A DNA stretch of 64,000 bases from Photobacterium rosenbergii (GTDB lineage Bacteria; Pseudomonadota; Gammaproteobacteria; Enterobacterales; Vibrionaceae). Positions 1 through 7,930 of this stretch are shown one piece after another. Where the stretch lies: NCBI RefSeq assembly GCF_003026455.1, contig NZ_PYMB01000002.1, positions 530,856 to 594,855 on the forward strand. Reading direction: 5' to 3'. The notes beneath the pieces are model-generated. The model did not search any database. It was not told where the DNA came from and saw only the letters and a program-made list of their open reading frames with translations. The translations under genes were made by a program, and so were the position numbers. Position 1 is the first letter of the stretch. The number at the start of each line of letters is the position of its first letter.

Positions 1-147
1 GATAAAGCCCGTAAACGCGGCTGAAACTAATAGTAGCGGTTCGATACGCAGTCCAAGCATGCCGTAACCAATTGCCAATAAGCCAAACATTACCGCGATA
101 GGGGCTATCGCCAGCGGGAGTGATGGCAGAGGCTTTGTATTTGTCAT
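1..147 (-). CDS. NhaC-like Na+/H+ antiporter family protein, N-terminal part only
   Basis: The gene starts with ATG at 147 after a GAGGA ribosome site and runs off the left edge, so only 49 residues are seen. They read MTNTKPLPSLPLAIAPIAVM and then a hydrophobic stretch (FGLLAIGYGMLGL) followed by a second membrane start, which resembles the amino end of NhaC-type sodium/proton antiporters and related permeases. The family call is a guess from this short hydrophobic start. A perfect 18-base palindrome of LacI-operator type and a CRP-like site lie upstream, and the LacI gene sits immediately behind, so control by that regulator is likely. The gene is partial only because of the window edge. 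Confidence 0.5.
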   Translation of the reverse strand, partial: MTNTKPLPSLPLAIAPIAVMFGLLAIGYGMLGLRIEPLLLVSAAFTGFI

Positions 148-239
148 TGTGTTGTCCTCTTTGAGTCAGTACAGGTTTGTTTCAATGACACAATGTTAAG
201 GGGGCACCCAGATACAAAATGAGAGCTAGGTGTTGGTTT

Positions 240-257
240 CATGTAAGCGCTTACATG
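240..257. promoter_or_regulatory. LacI-family operator palindrome
   Basis: CATGTAAGCGCTTACATG is a perfect 18-base palindrome. Its core TGTAAGCGCTTACA fits the general LacI/GalR operator pattern TGNAANCGNTTNCA. It lies about 93 bases upstream of the NhaC-like start and just past the 3' end of the LacI gene, so it probably controls the antiporter gene. Binding by the adjacent LacI protein is inferred. Confidence 0.75.
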
Positions 258-268
258 GCGTGTGTACA

Positions 269-284
269 TATGAGATACATCACA
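269..284 (-). promoter_or_regulatory. CRP-like site upstream of the NhaC-like gene
   Basis: On the minus strand the bases read TGTGATGTATCTCATA. The left half is a perfect TGTGA and the right half TCATA is one change from TCACA, with the usual 6-base spacer. It is just upstream of the LacI-type palindrome, so catabolite activation plus specific repression is plausible. It overlaps the stop codon of the LacI gene. Confidence 0.4.
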
Positions 285-1305
285 GTTTTTTGCTTAAAAC
301 AGTCTTTCTGGGGCTTGCAACGGTCTGCCGCTCGACAAGCGTTGCTTCGAATTGGTGCTCACTCGGCGGGTTCATGCCCGTTGCTTTTAACTTCAATGCC
401 AGTTTGGCGGCATAGGCCGACATTTCATCGATGGGGTTGTGCATGGTCGACAGGCGAGGGTAGAGATAACGGGCCAGAAGGACATCATCAAAGCTGACAA
501 TTGAAATGTCATTAGGCACATTCAAGCCTTGTGAATGCAGGCTAGCCATCAGTCCTGCCGCCATGACATCGTTGAACGTGACAACCGCAGTAACCTCCGG
601 GCATTGGGTTAACAGCTGCTCACCAGCCAGCTCGCCACCGTGCTCGCTGAAGTTTTGATTGATGACCCAGTTAGGCTCTACCGCCAAGTTCGCTTGTTGC
701 ATGGCATCTCGATAGCCTTCGAGTCGGTCCGTCCTGTCTTCAATCGGAAGATCGCTGGTGACACAAGCTATTTTGCGGTGGCCTTGGTCAATCAGGTATT
801 TGACTGATTCAGCCGCTCCCTTGCGGTTATCGACCCACACAGAGCGGTTGGCTATCTGGGGAATGGTCCGGTTGAGCAGCACCATCGCAGGTAACTGCGC
901 GCTGTATCTGAGCAGGGTAGAGTCGTCGAGCATCTTGGAGTGGACCACCATAGCTTCGCAGCCTTGGCTGATAAGAAAATCCAACCCTTCTTTTTCCCGC
1001 TGGGCATTGTGGCCGCCGCTGACAACAACTAACTGGCAGCCTTGCTGCCGTGCTACTTCTTCAACATGCTTGGCGATAAGGGCAAAGAATGGATCTGCAA
1101 GGTTACCGGTCAACAAGCCAAGTGTGTTATTGGAGCGGCTGGCAAGGGCCGTCGCTCTGGCGTCACGCTGGTAGTTCAAGCTCTTAATCGCCTTTTCAAC
1201 CCGCTCCAAAGTGACGGGTTCTACATAGGCCGAGCGGTTGATAACCCGTGAAACGGTCGCGGTGGACACGCCTGCCATTTGGGCGACATCTTTAATGGTT
1301 GCCAT
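280..1305 (-). CDS. LacI-family transcriptional repressor
   Basis: The 341-residue protein has the standard LacI layout. Residues 1-25 (MATIKDVAQMAGVSTATVSRVIN) form the helix-turn-helix with the YQRDARATA hinge region after it. From about residue 60 there is a periplasmic-binding-protein-like sensor domain (NTLGLLTGNLADPFF, MVLLNRTIP, VTFNDVMAAG, VSFDDVLLARYLYPRLSTM). It is probably a sugar- or carboxylate-responsive repressor, but the ligand cannot be read from the sequence. It is transcribed toward the NhaC-like gene, whose promoter carries a matching palindrome. A decayed second copy of the middle of this gene lies at 3227-3428, next to a relic of an M20D peptidase, which hints that the repressor serves the amidohydrolase/TRAP genes nearby. 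Confidence 0.93.
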   Translation of the reverse strand: MATIKDVAQMAGVSTATVSRVINRSAYVEPVTLERVEKAIKSLNYQRDARATALASRSNNTLGLLTGNLADPFFALIAKHVEEVARQQGCQLVVVSGGHNAQREKEGLDFLISQGCEAMVVHSKMLDDSTLLRYSAQLPAMVLLNRTIPQIANRSVWVDNRKGAAESVKYLIDQGHRKIACVTSDLPIEDRTDRLEGYRDAMQQANLAVEPNWVINQNFSEHGGELAGEQLLTQCPEVTAVVTFNDVMAAGLMASLHSQGLNVPNDISIVSFDDVLLARYLYPRLSTMHNPIDEMSAYAAKLALKLKATGMNPPSEHQFEATLVERQTVASPRKTVLSKKL

Positions 1306-1717
1306 AAATCTATACGTCGAATATGTGCTAAGGGAATAAACGGCGCGGAGTGTAGCGAGATTGAAGGCAGAAAGCTGTTAGGTGGGTCAAAGGTAAGTAA
1401 TAAAGGCTGCTTTTTTATTGAGACTAGGCAGAGCACTGGGATATTGAAGCAGTACTCAAGCCGGAACAAAAAAGTAGCTACTTTAAAGACTAGTTGGTAA
1501 CTGCTCGAGTTGTTTGTTAAGTTAATTTTCAGCCTCGCAATATAACAGGCTTAATATGAAATAATTGACCATATTTGAATAACACATATTCGTAGTACAG
1601 TATGGTGGGTATTGCTATGATGTTTTAAATTTAATATTTAATCAGTGTCTTACTGGCAATGACAATTATTTTTCATATGCATTGATTTAGTTATTGCTTG
1701 GTTGGGTTGGATAACAT
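1306..1717. other. Intergenic region with palindrome at 1471-1484
   Basis: This 412-base spacer separates the divergent LacI and patatin genes and must hold both promoters. The only clear structure is AAAGTAGCTACTTT, a perfect 14-base palindrome at 1471-1484, which could be an operator. The part nearest the patatin gene becomes very AT-rich. The open frames that cross this stretch show no family features, so I do not call genes in it. Confidence 0.5.
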
Positions 1718-3067
1718 ATGAAGAAAAATATCCTTGTCATTTTATTGTCTTTTATTTTATTTGGTTGTAGTAATGGTTTACATCGTAACCCTGTCCCTTC
1801 TCATTTAGAAGTCAATGATGGCTTACTAAGCTCGAAAACATTAAGGCATTGGGGTGATATACCTTACTCTGTTGAGCAGTATGTATTTGATGAGAAGTTG
1901 CGGAGTGCTACATTTGATAAGAACCTCATTGTTGATGAAGCGGGAAATATTAAGCCACAACACTTTTTGACAATATCGGGAGGGGGGGCAAATGGTGCAT
2001 ATGGTGCTGGCCTTATAAATGGTATGACAGAAAGTGGTAAACGTCCGGAGTACCGTATGGTGACAGGGATAAGTACCGGAGCTATTCTGGGTTTATATGC
2101 GTTTTTAGGTGAAGACTATGATCATAAACTAAGGGAATTTTATACAGAACTCTCAGATCAAGACCTTTATGAAACTCGATATATTTGGCAAATATTTTCA
2201 AGTTCATCGCTATTGAACACAGCAAGGTTCGAGAAGCTTGTAAGAGACGAAGTTGACCGAGAACTAATAGATAAAGTAAAGAAAGAGTACTTGAGAGGCA
2301 GAACTTTTCTAGTCAAAACCACCAATCTTGACGTCCAAAGACCTGTGATTTGGAACATGGGGGAGATTGCAATGCACGATACTGAAGAGGCAGTGCGACT
2401 ATTTCAAAGCGTGCTTATAGCTTCTGCTTCAATTCCCGGTGTATTTGAGCCCGTTCTAATTAGATTCAATATCAATGGCGTTATTTATGATGAATTGCAT
2501 GTGGATGGTGGTGTTATAGCACAGGCCTTTTTCATTCCAGAAAATATGGATGTTGAAGAAATGACTAGTGTTGAAGACAAGCAACTCACACAGTTAGGGA
2601 TAAATCTGCCAGAGAGCAGAGTAAGTCATACTTGGATGATAAATAACTCACGAATCGGGGCTATTTGGGAGCCTACACAACCGACATTAACTAATATATC
2701 AAGTCGATCAATATCAACGATGATAAAGTATCAAGGTCGAAATAATATAAATAATATATATCACCAAAGTAATTTGATTGGATCTACTTTCAACTATTCA
2801 TATATAGATCATCGGATCCCTGATACACCACAAGACGCTCCGTTTAGTAAGGAGTATATGCAACATATGTATTGCTATGGATATGTGCAAGGCCTCAGTG
2901 ATAAGCATTGGCATAGTCAACTACCAGATTATTCAAAAATGAAAAATATTGAACCATGGTACGATTTGCAGGCTAGAATTGAGAGTTTTAATTGGAATGT
3001 AATTCAGCCAGGGTTAGCCGAGTCAATTAATCGATGTATTTTGGATTTAAATAGTATTAATAGGTGA
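1718..3067 (+). CDS. Patatin-like phospholipase, predicted lipoprotein
   Basis: The 449-residue protein begins with a lipoprotein signal (MKKNILVILLSFILFGC), so Cys17 should be lipidated. The patatin fold is shown by the glycine-rich oxyanion motif GGGANGAYGAG near residue 90, the nucleophile elbow GISTG near residue 117 and the catalytic DGG (HVDGGV) near residue 264, giving the Ser-Asp dyad of patatin lipases. It probably hydrolyses acyl lipids at the cell envelope; the substrate is unknown. The start follows GGATAA. The coding sequence and flanks are visibly more AT-rich than the neighbours, which suggests transfer from elsewhere. The C-terminal third has no features I recognise. Confidence 0.88.
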   Translation: MKKNILVILLSFILFGCSNGLHRNPVPSHLEVNDGLLSSKTLRHWGDIPYSVEQYVFDEKLRSATFDKNLIVDEAGNIKPQHFLTISGGGANGAYGAGLINGMTESGKRPEYRMVTGISTGAILGLYAFLGEDYDHKLREFYTELSDQDLYETRYIWQIFSSSSLLNTARFEKLVRDEVDRELIDKVKKEYLRGRTFLVKTTNLDVQRPVIWNMGEIAMHDTEEAVRLFQSVLIASASIPGVFEPVLIRFNINGVIYDELHVDGGVIAQAFFIPENMDVEEMTSVEDKQLTQLGINLPESRVSHTWMINNSRIGAIWEPTQPTLTNISSRSISTMIKYQGRNNINNIYHQSNLIGSTFNYSYIDHRIPDTPQDAPFSKEYMQHMYCYGYVQGLSDKHWHSQLPDYSKMKNIEPWYDLQARIESFNWNVIQPGLAESINRCILDLNSINR

Positions 3068-3133
3068 TATTACATCTACGGTGTTCAGATGCTGAAAAAT
3101 TCCAGTTGCTGTTATTGGAATAGATATAATATT

Positions 3134-3168
3134 AGGGCCTCTCGAGCGTAACGCGAGGCCCTACTTTT
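3134..3168. terminator. Hairpin terminator after the patatin gene
   Basis: AGGGCCTC (3134-3141) pairs with GAGGCCCT (3155-3162), and CTTTT follows. It ends the patatin transcript and also sits just past the M20D relic on the other strand, where the intact M20D gene has a terminator too. Confidence 0.75.
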
Positions 3169-3185
3169 CTATATGTATGTCGTGA

Positions 3186-3230
3186 TTATCGCGTTGCGGT
3201 AGTAATGAAGTTTTGTGCCTCTACCAGCGG
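3186..3230 (-). pseudogene. Relic of the C-terminus of an M20D amidohydrolase
   Basis: On the minus strand these bases encode PLVEAQNFITTATR and then a stop. The last residues of the intact M20D enzyme at 6752-7930 are PLVGAQIFINIATR and stop, so ten of fourteen residues agree and both end at the same place. No upstream part of the gene remains, and the fragment runs straight into a LacI relic. It is the tail of a second, lost copy. Confidence 0.8.
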
Positions 3231-3428
3231 TCTGTCCTGTCTTCACTTGATTAAGGTATTTGACTCAGCCGCTCCCTTGCAGTTATAGACCGACACAGAG
3301 CGATTAGCTATCTGGGGAATAGTCCGGTTGATCTGTACCATCGTAGGCAACTGCGCGCTGTATCTCAGCAGGGTCGAGCCGTCTGGCATTTTAGAGTAAA
3401 CCACCATGGCTTCGCAGTCTTGGCTGAT
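3227..3428 (-). pseudogene. Relic of a second LacI-family regulator gene
   Basis: This stretch matches the intact LacI gene from about 725 to 970. By hand I count roughly 22 mismatches in about 175 aligned bases for the main block (3254-3428). There is a 4-base deletion that shifts the frame to a TGA, and about 40 bases are missing near 3245. The protein trace (SQDCEAMVVYSKM, then QIANRSVSVYN) follows SQGCEAMVVHSKM and QIANRSVWVDN of the intact gene. It has no start, DNA-binding region or C-terminus. It is joined at a shared CGG to the M20D relic. Confidence 0.88.
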
Positions 3429-3718
3429 ACCGATTTTTAAAGCGGATTAGAACAGTATAAAAGTGGTATTGCCGGATAATTAAAATCGGGGTGTTATGGT
3501 CGTTTGCAGTTAATTAAACTAGGAATGTCAGAAACTTCATTTCATGTGTCTTGTAAATGAAGGATTTATACGTGTTAATTTTTTCAATATAAATTTGAAG
3601 TGATAGAATATTAATTACTAATATCCCAAGTTGTGATATGTAATGTTGACATTGAAGTATTGAATTACAAACAATGAGTTTTGTGTGTTAAATATAAAAA
3701 CATGGATGATATCCTTTT
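3429..3718. promoter_or_regulatory. Promoter region of the TRAP operon
   Basis: This AT-rich 290-base stretch between the LacI relic and dctP must hold the TRAP promoter. A TTGACA lies near 3647 but I see no convincing -10 at the right spacing, and no copy of the TGTAAGCGCTTACA palindrome. No gene is visible in it. Confidence 0.35.
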
Positions 3719-4732
3719 ATGAAAAAAAATTTAATAAAGGCTAAGGGTTTAGCCAAATTAACGACTATTGCATTTTTGACGGCGAGCGTAAGCTTTGCGG
3801 CTCAGGCAAAAACCTTCCGTTTATCTCACAATGTCTCAAACACGACAACTTGGCAGCAGGGTGCTGATAAGTTTAACGAACTACTGCAAAAAGGCAGTGA
3901 TGAAAAATTGAAAGTGCGTGTTTTTCCAAATTCTGTTCTTACTGGTGGAGACCAAATAAAACAGGCTGAGATGTTGGGTGCCAACAAGATTGATTTTGTC
4001 CTGACATCTGCCATCAATGTGACGCCGCTAATTCCTGAAATGGCGGTATTCTCCTTGCCTTATTTATTTGATAGTTACCAAGCGGTTGACAAGGCTATTC
4101 AGGGGAAAGGGGGCAAGCTTATTGAAGAAATTGCCCTTGAGAAAAACATTATTATTCTGGCCTGGGGCGAAAATGGCTTTCGTGAGTTGACCAACAGCAG
4201 GAAGGCGGTTACTTCGCCTGATGACTTGAAAGGAATGTCGGTACGTGTAGCTGGTCCTATGTATATTGATGTATTTAAAGATCTCGGTGCAAACCCTCAG
4301 CAGATTCAATGGGCTGAAACCTTCTCAGCGCTCCAGCAAGGGGTTGTTGATGGGCAGGAAAACCCAGTAGGTGCCATTATTGTTCCGCAGCGCCTATATG
4401 AAATCCAAAGTAATATCACCCTTTGGCACTATTCCTATGATCCTATCTTCCTAGCGGTCAGCCGCAAAGTGTGGGATGGGTTTGATACCGATACCCAAAA
4501 CATGGTCGCGAATGCAGCCAAGGAAGCGATGCAATACCAAATTGATGTATCACGGAAAATGACTGCCGATGGGGTACAGGTACTAAAAGATGAAGGCATG
4601 AATGTTGTTGAATTAAATGCTGAGCAGATAGAGCAATTTAGACAGAAAACTAAACCATCTTTCAATAAATGGAAAGATGTTGTGGGTGCCGATATTGTCA
4701 AAGTCTTTGAAGATGCTATGGCAGCAAATTGA
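3719..4732 (+). CDS. dctP: TRAP transporter solute-binding protein (DctP family)
   Basis: The 337-residue protein has a signal peptide (cleavage likely after SFAAQA) and the DctP family layout. The conserved pieces are FRLSHNVS at the mature start, VFPNSVLTGGDQ, the substrate-gripping arginine in DLKGMSVRVAGP and the GVVDGQENPVGA motif. It should bind an organic acid in the periplasm and hand it to the DctQM membrane pair encoded next. The real substrate is unknown; the nearby M20D amidohydrolase suggests an acylated amino acid or its product. A strong hairpin follows the gene, which would favour production of the binding protein over the membrane subunits. Confidence 0.95.
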   Translation: MKKNLIKAKGLAKLTTIAFLTASVSFAAQAKTFRLSHNVSNTTTWQQGADKFNELLQKGSDEKLKVRVFPNSVLTGGDQIKQAEMLGANKIDFVLTSAINVTPLIPEMAVFSLPYLFDSYQAVDKAIQGKGGKLIEEIALEKNIIILAWGENGFRELTNSRKAVTSPDDLKGMSVRVAGPMYIDVFKDLGANPQQIQWAETFSALQQGVVDGQENPVGAIIVPQRLYEIQSNITLWHYSYDPIFLAVSRKVWDGFDTDTQNMVANAAKEAMQYQIDVSRKMTADGVQVLKDEGMNVVELNAEQIEQFRQKTKPSFNKWKDVVGADIVKVFEDAMAAN

Positions 4733-4794
4733 TGTATTAGTGTTGTAGAAGTGGTTTGAGGGAATCAACCTGCTTTGATAGATAATAAAATATG

Positions 4795-4827
4795 ATATAC
4801 CCAGGCCTTTAATAGGCCTGGGTATAT
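4795..4827 (+). promoter_or_regulatory. Intra-operon hairpin between dctP and dctQ
   Basis: ATATACCCAGGCCT (4795-4808) pairs perfectly with AGGCCTGGGTATAT (4814-4827) around a TTAAT loop. There is no good run of T after it, so it is more likely an mRNA-stabilising or partial-attenuation hairpin than a full terminator. It would keep binding protein levels above those of the permease. Confidence 0.7.
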
Positions 4828-4856
4828 CAATTTCTTGAAGTGCCAGAATTGAAGTA

Positions 4857-5345
4857 GTGAAAAGATGTATTATGGCTGATAACGTTAAATCCCTATGGGG
4901 AAAACTCGAAGAGATAATTTGCTTTATAACATTTGTTGTAATGCTTGTTTTAGGATTTTCTAATGTTGTTGTACGGAGCCTTACCAATTACTCACTTGCA
5001 TCAACGCAAGAGATTGTTATCAATGGTATGGTTATCTTGACTTTATTTGGGGCTGCTATCGCAATCAAACGTGGGCAATTGCTTGCGGTTGGCTTTTTGA
5101 TTGACAATGTAAGTGCCCCATTCCGAAAAGGGATGCAGGTCATCCTCTCTTTGGCCGTCGTATTTACATTGTCTGTAATGTTTTACTTCATGCTCGACTT
5201 GCTTAGTAATCAATACCAGTCCGGAATCACTTCTAGTGCCATGCAGGTTAAGGTGTGGTATTACACGGCACTATTACCTCTTGGTTTCGCAATAATGATT
5301 GTGCGGCAGATTGAATGGCTGTTCAGTCAGCTAAGAAGCAAATAA
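4857..5345 (+). CDS. dctQ: TRAP transporter small permease (DctQ family)
   Basis: This protein of up to 162 residues has four hydrophobic segments, as expected for DctQ: ICFITFVVMLVLGFSNVVVR, EIVINGMVILTLFGAAIAIKRG, VILSLAVVFTLSVMFYFMLDL and WYYTALLPLGFAIMIVRQIEWL. The open frame can start at GTG 4857 or at ATG 4872 (MADNVKSLWGK); the ATG matches family starts better, but neither has a strong ribosome site. DctQ pairs with the large subunit DctM to form the sodium-driven TRAP transporter. It sits between the dctP hairpin and dctM with a 25-base gap to dctM. Confidence 0.93.
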   Translation: MKRCIMADNVKSLWGKLEEIICFITFVVMLVLGFSNVVVRSLTNYSLASTQEIVINGMVILTLFGAAIAIKRGQLLAVGFLIDNVSAPFRKGMQVILSLAVVFTLSVMFYFMLDLLSNQYQSGITSSAMQVKVWYYTALLPLGFAIMIVRQIEWLFSQLRSK

Positions 5346-5370
5346 TACTCATAATATCAGGGACGTAATT

Positions 5371-6675
5371 ATGGATTTCTCCACCGGAAGCCAGATGATA
5401 ATGTTGTTTTTTATATTGATCATCTGCGGTATTCCTGTCGCGTTTTGTTTGGCTTTGTCAGCATTGTTTGCAATGTGGCAGATGGATTTTGGCTTGGACA
5501 TGGTTGCAGACTTGCTGATTGCGGGCAGTTCTAAATATACCTTACTGGCTATACCGTTTTTTATTTTAGCGGGCAACATCATGGGGGTCAGCGGCATTGC
5601 AGAACGCATGATCCATTTTTTCAGGGTACTGGTTGAAAAACTTCCTGGGAATATGGGACTGGTTGGCACTGTAGTCTGCTTGTTCTGGGGAGCGGTAAGT
5701 GGCTCTGGACCGGCTTCTGTCGCCGCTATAGGTCCTTTGATCATTAAAGGAATGGTGGAGGATGGTTACAGCAAGCCATTTGCTGCCGGTTTGGTATGTA
5801 CCGGGGCTGCACTCTCGTTGATTATTCCTCCTTCTATTGGTTTGGTAATTTACGGCGTGATAGCTGAAACCTCGATAAGCAACCTGTTCCTTGCCACTAT
5901 CGTGCCTGGAATATTACTGGGTTCATTGATGTTGCTAATGCTGCCTTTATCTCGATTTTATCAAGAAAATTATCACCTAGAAGGGCCTATATCTATTAAA
6001 GCCCTTGAAGTTGACGAGCCATATTTTAGCCGCTTATACAACGCTTTCAGCCACGCATTTTGGGGATTGTTTACGCCAGTACTGATCTTGGGTGGGATCT
6101 ATGGTGGGATATTTACTCCAACAGAAGCGGCAATAGTGGCTTCGGTATATGCGATTGTGGTGGGGACCCTGATCTATCGTTCTATTGGCTTGAAACAACT
6201 CTATTGCTCATTTGTCGATTCTGCTTGTTCTTCGGCAGTGGTGATGCTGGTCGTTGCTTTCGCAGGGCTCTTTGGCTGGGTGATTGAAATCGATGGTTTG
6301 GTCGGTGACTATTCCGAAGTATTGATTGCAATGAGCCAACATCCGCAGGTTATCTTGTTTGTCATTCTGGCGATATTGCTGGTTGCAGGGATGTTTATGG
6401 ATGCGGTAACCATTATGTATATCACCTTGCCGATATTTTTACCGGTCGTCCGTTCCCTGGGGATAGATCTCACTTGGTTTGGTGTTTTGCTGATGACGGC
6501 ATTATCGATTGGTTTGATAACGCCACCGGTTGGTATCAACTTGTTTGTTGCGGCAAACATTTCCCACTGCTCATTGGGTTCGATAGCCAGAGGGGTGATG
6601 CCATTCCTATTGATTTCAATATTCGGCCTTTGCTTGCTGGTGTGGTTCCCACAGATATCTCTATTCTTACTTTAG
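5371..6675 (+). CDS. dctM: TRAP transporter large permease (DctM family)
   Basis: The 434-residue protein is a typical DctM subunit with about 12 membrane segments. Family hallmarks are LLAIPFFILAGNIM near residue 60, WGAVSGSGPASVAAIGPLII near residue 105, IIPPSIGLVIYG near residue 150, GGIYGGIFTPTEAA near residue 240 and LITPPVGINLFVAA near residue 390. It forms the sodium-coupled translocation channel. The ATG follows an AGGGACG ribosome site. It ends the operon and faces the M20D gene tail to tail across a shared terminator. Confidence 0.96.
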   Translation: MDFSTGSQMIMLFFILIICGIPVAFCLALSALFAMWQMDFGLDMVADLLIAGSSKYTLLAIPFFILAGNIMGVSGIAERMIHFFRVLVEKLPGNMGLVGTVVCLFWGAVSGSGPASVAAIGPLIIKGMVEDGYSKPFAAGLVCTGAALSLIIPPSIGLVIYGVIAETSISNLFLATIVPGILLGSLMLLMLPLSRFYQENYHLEGPISIKALEVDEPYFSRLYNAFSHAFWGLFTPVLILGGIYGGIFTPTEAAIVASVYAIVVGTLIYRSIGLKQLYCSFVDSACSSAVVMLVVAFAGLFGWVIEIDGLVGDYSEVLIAMSQHPQVILFVILAILLVAGMFMDAVTIMYITLPIFLPVVRSLGIDLTWFGVLLMTALSIGLITPPVGINLFVAANISHCSLGSIARGVMPFLLISIFGLCLLVWFPQISLFLL

Positions 6676-6695
6676 CCTCTCAGTTACCGTATAAA

Positions 6696-6726
6696 AAAGG
6701 TCTGGTACACATAGCACCAGACCTTT
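6696..6726. terminator. Bidirectional terminator between dctM and the M20D gene
   Basis: AAAGGTCTGGT (6696-6706) pairs with ACCAGACCTTT (6716-6726). A-runs on the left and T-runs on the right let it serve both converging genes. Confidence 0.88.
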
Positions 6727-6751
6727 GAATCACACATTGAAATCGCAGTGG

Positions 6752-7930
6752 TTATCGTGTCGCGATATTAATGAAGATTTGTGCGCCTACCAGCGGGGCG
6801 TGCTCGTCAACATAGTACGGATTGGAGTGAAGGTAGTTACAGATCCCTTTCTCTTTGTTACCCGAACCCAAGAAGAAGAACGCACCACGCTTGTCTTCAG
6901 TCGCGTTAACCATGTAGCTGAAGTCCTCACTGCCGGTCATTGGCGAGCCATTGACGTTCATCATATCAGCAGGCACGGCATCTCCAGCAGCTTCAACTAT
7001 GCGCTGGTAAGCTTCTGGATGGTTGATAATGGCAGGGTAACCGCAGTATGTCATGGTGGTGTTGAAACCACGGAGTTTGCTCTGGGCAACGATTGACTCA
7101 AAGCTGCCGCGCAGCACTTCATCGGTTTCACTGTCCATCGAGCGGATAGTCCCGCGCGCCTGTACATTAGCCGCTACAGCATTTGGCACCGTACCACCGT
7201 TGAACATGCCGCAGACGAATACCGCAGGCGAGAACGGGTTGGTCTGCTTGGCAACGATGTAGTCCATGTCTTCGATAATACGTGCACCTTCGCGGATAGC
7301 ATCTAACCCTTTGTGGGGCGTTGAGCCATGGGCAGATTTGCCCTCGATGTCCAGAGTCCAGGCACTGCCGTAAGAAGACATAATGCCGTTGTTGATGCTG
7401 ACGAAACCACATTCAAGCGCCGCGTCATTGTGAAGGGCATAGACTTCGTTCACGCCATTCATACAGCCAAATTCGACCATCTTGTTAGCGCCATCGACAC
7501 GCATATCTTCTTCAGCCATCTGGAAGATGAAACGCACGTTGTGCTTTAGCTCATCCTGGTAAGCTGACAGATATTTTGCCGCAGTCAGCAGGGTTGCCAT
7601 ATGGACATCGTGGCCACAGTTGTGGGCACGACCTGCATGCTTTGAAGCATGTTCGTTGTCCGTAAGGTCATCCATCTCCAGTGCATCCATATCAGCACGG
7701 AAGGCAACCATTTTGAAAGATTCATCAACAATCAAATTAGCAATAAAGCCGGTGTAGCCTTCGTAAGTCGTGATTGAGTAGCCACACCCATTCATGATGT
7801 TCTGGCAGTAAGCCGAAGTCTTGTATTCTTCGCCCGACAGCTCAGGGATTTGATGCAATTCTTGGCGAGTCGTGATACTGAAAGTGGTTAGTTCCAGCAG
7901 TTTATTGTCGATATTAAAACGAGACAGCAT
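6752..7930 (-). CDS. M20D-family amidohydrolase (hippurate/IAA-amino-acid hydrolase type)
   Basis: The 392-residue enzyme belongs to the metal-dependent amidohydrolases that cut N-acyl amino acids. The metal-binding signature HNCGHDVHMA is near residue 105, the general-base region QMAEED near residue 140, ALHND near residue 166, the dimerisation-domain piece SAHGSTPHKG near residue 200 and the last ligand region LHSNPYYVDE near residue 370. It has no signal peptide, so it is cytoplasmic. Its ATG overlaps the stop of the upstream permease subunit (TAATG), so the two are translationally coupled, and the permease probably imports its substrate. The exact substrate is not known. Confidence 0.92.
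   Translation of the reverse strand: MLSRFNIDNKLLELTTFSITTRQELHQIPELSGEEYKTSAYCQNIMNGCGYSITTYEGYTGFIANLIVDESFKMVAFRADMDALEMDDLTDNEHASKHAGRAHNCGHDVHMATLLTAAKYLSAYQDELKHNVRFIFQMAEEDMRVDGANKMVEFGCMNGVNEVYALHNDAALECGFVSINNGIMSSYGSAWTLDIEGKSAHGSTPHKGLDAIREGARIIEDMDYIVAKQTNPFSPAVFVCGMFNGGTVPNAVAANVQARGTIRSMDSETDEVLRGSFESIVAQSKLRGFNTTMTYCGYPAIINHPEAYQRIVEAAGDAVPADMMNVNGSPMTGSEDFSYMVNATEDKRGAFFFLGSGNKEKGICNYLHSNPYYVDEHAPLVGAQIFINIATR

Noticed and set aside
758-1174. Open frame opposite the LacI gene
   Set aside because: It lies entirely inside a well-supported LacI gene on the other strand, has no ribosome site and no family features.
1221-1500. Two open frames over the LacI promoter
   Set aside because: They overlap the LacI start region, have no ribosome site and no recognisable motifs.
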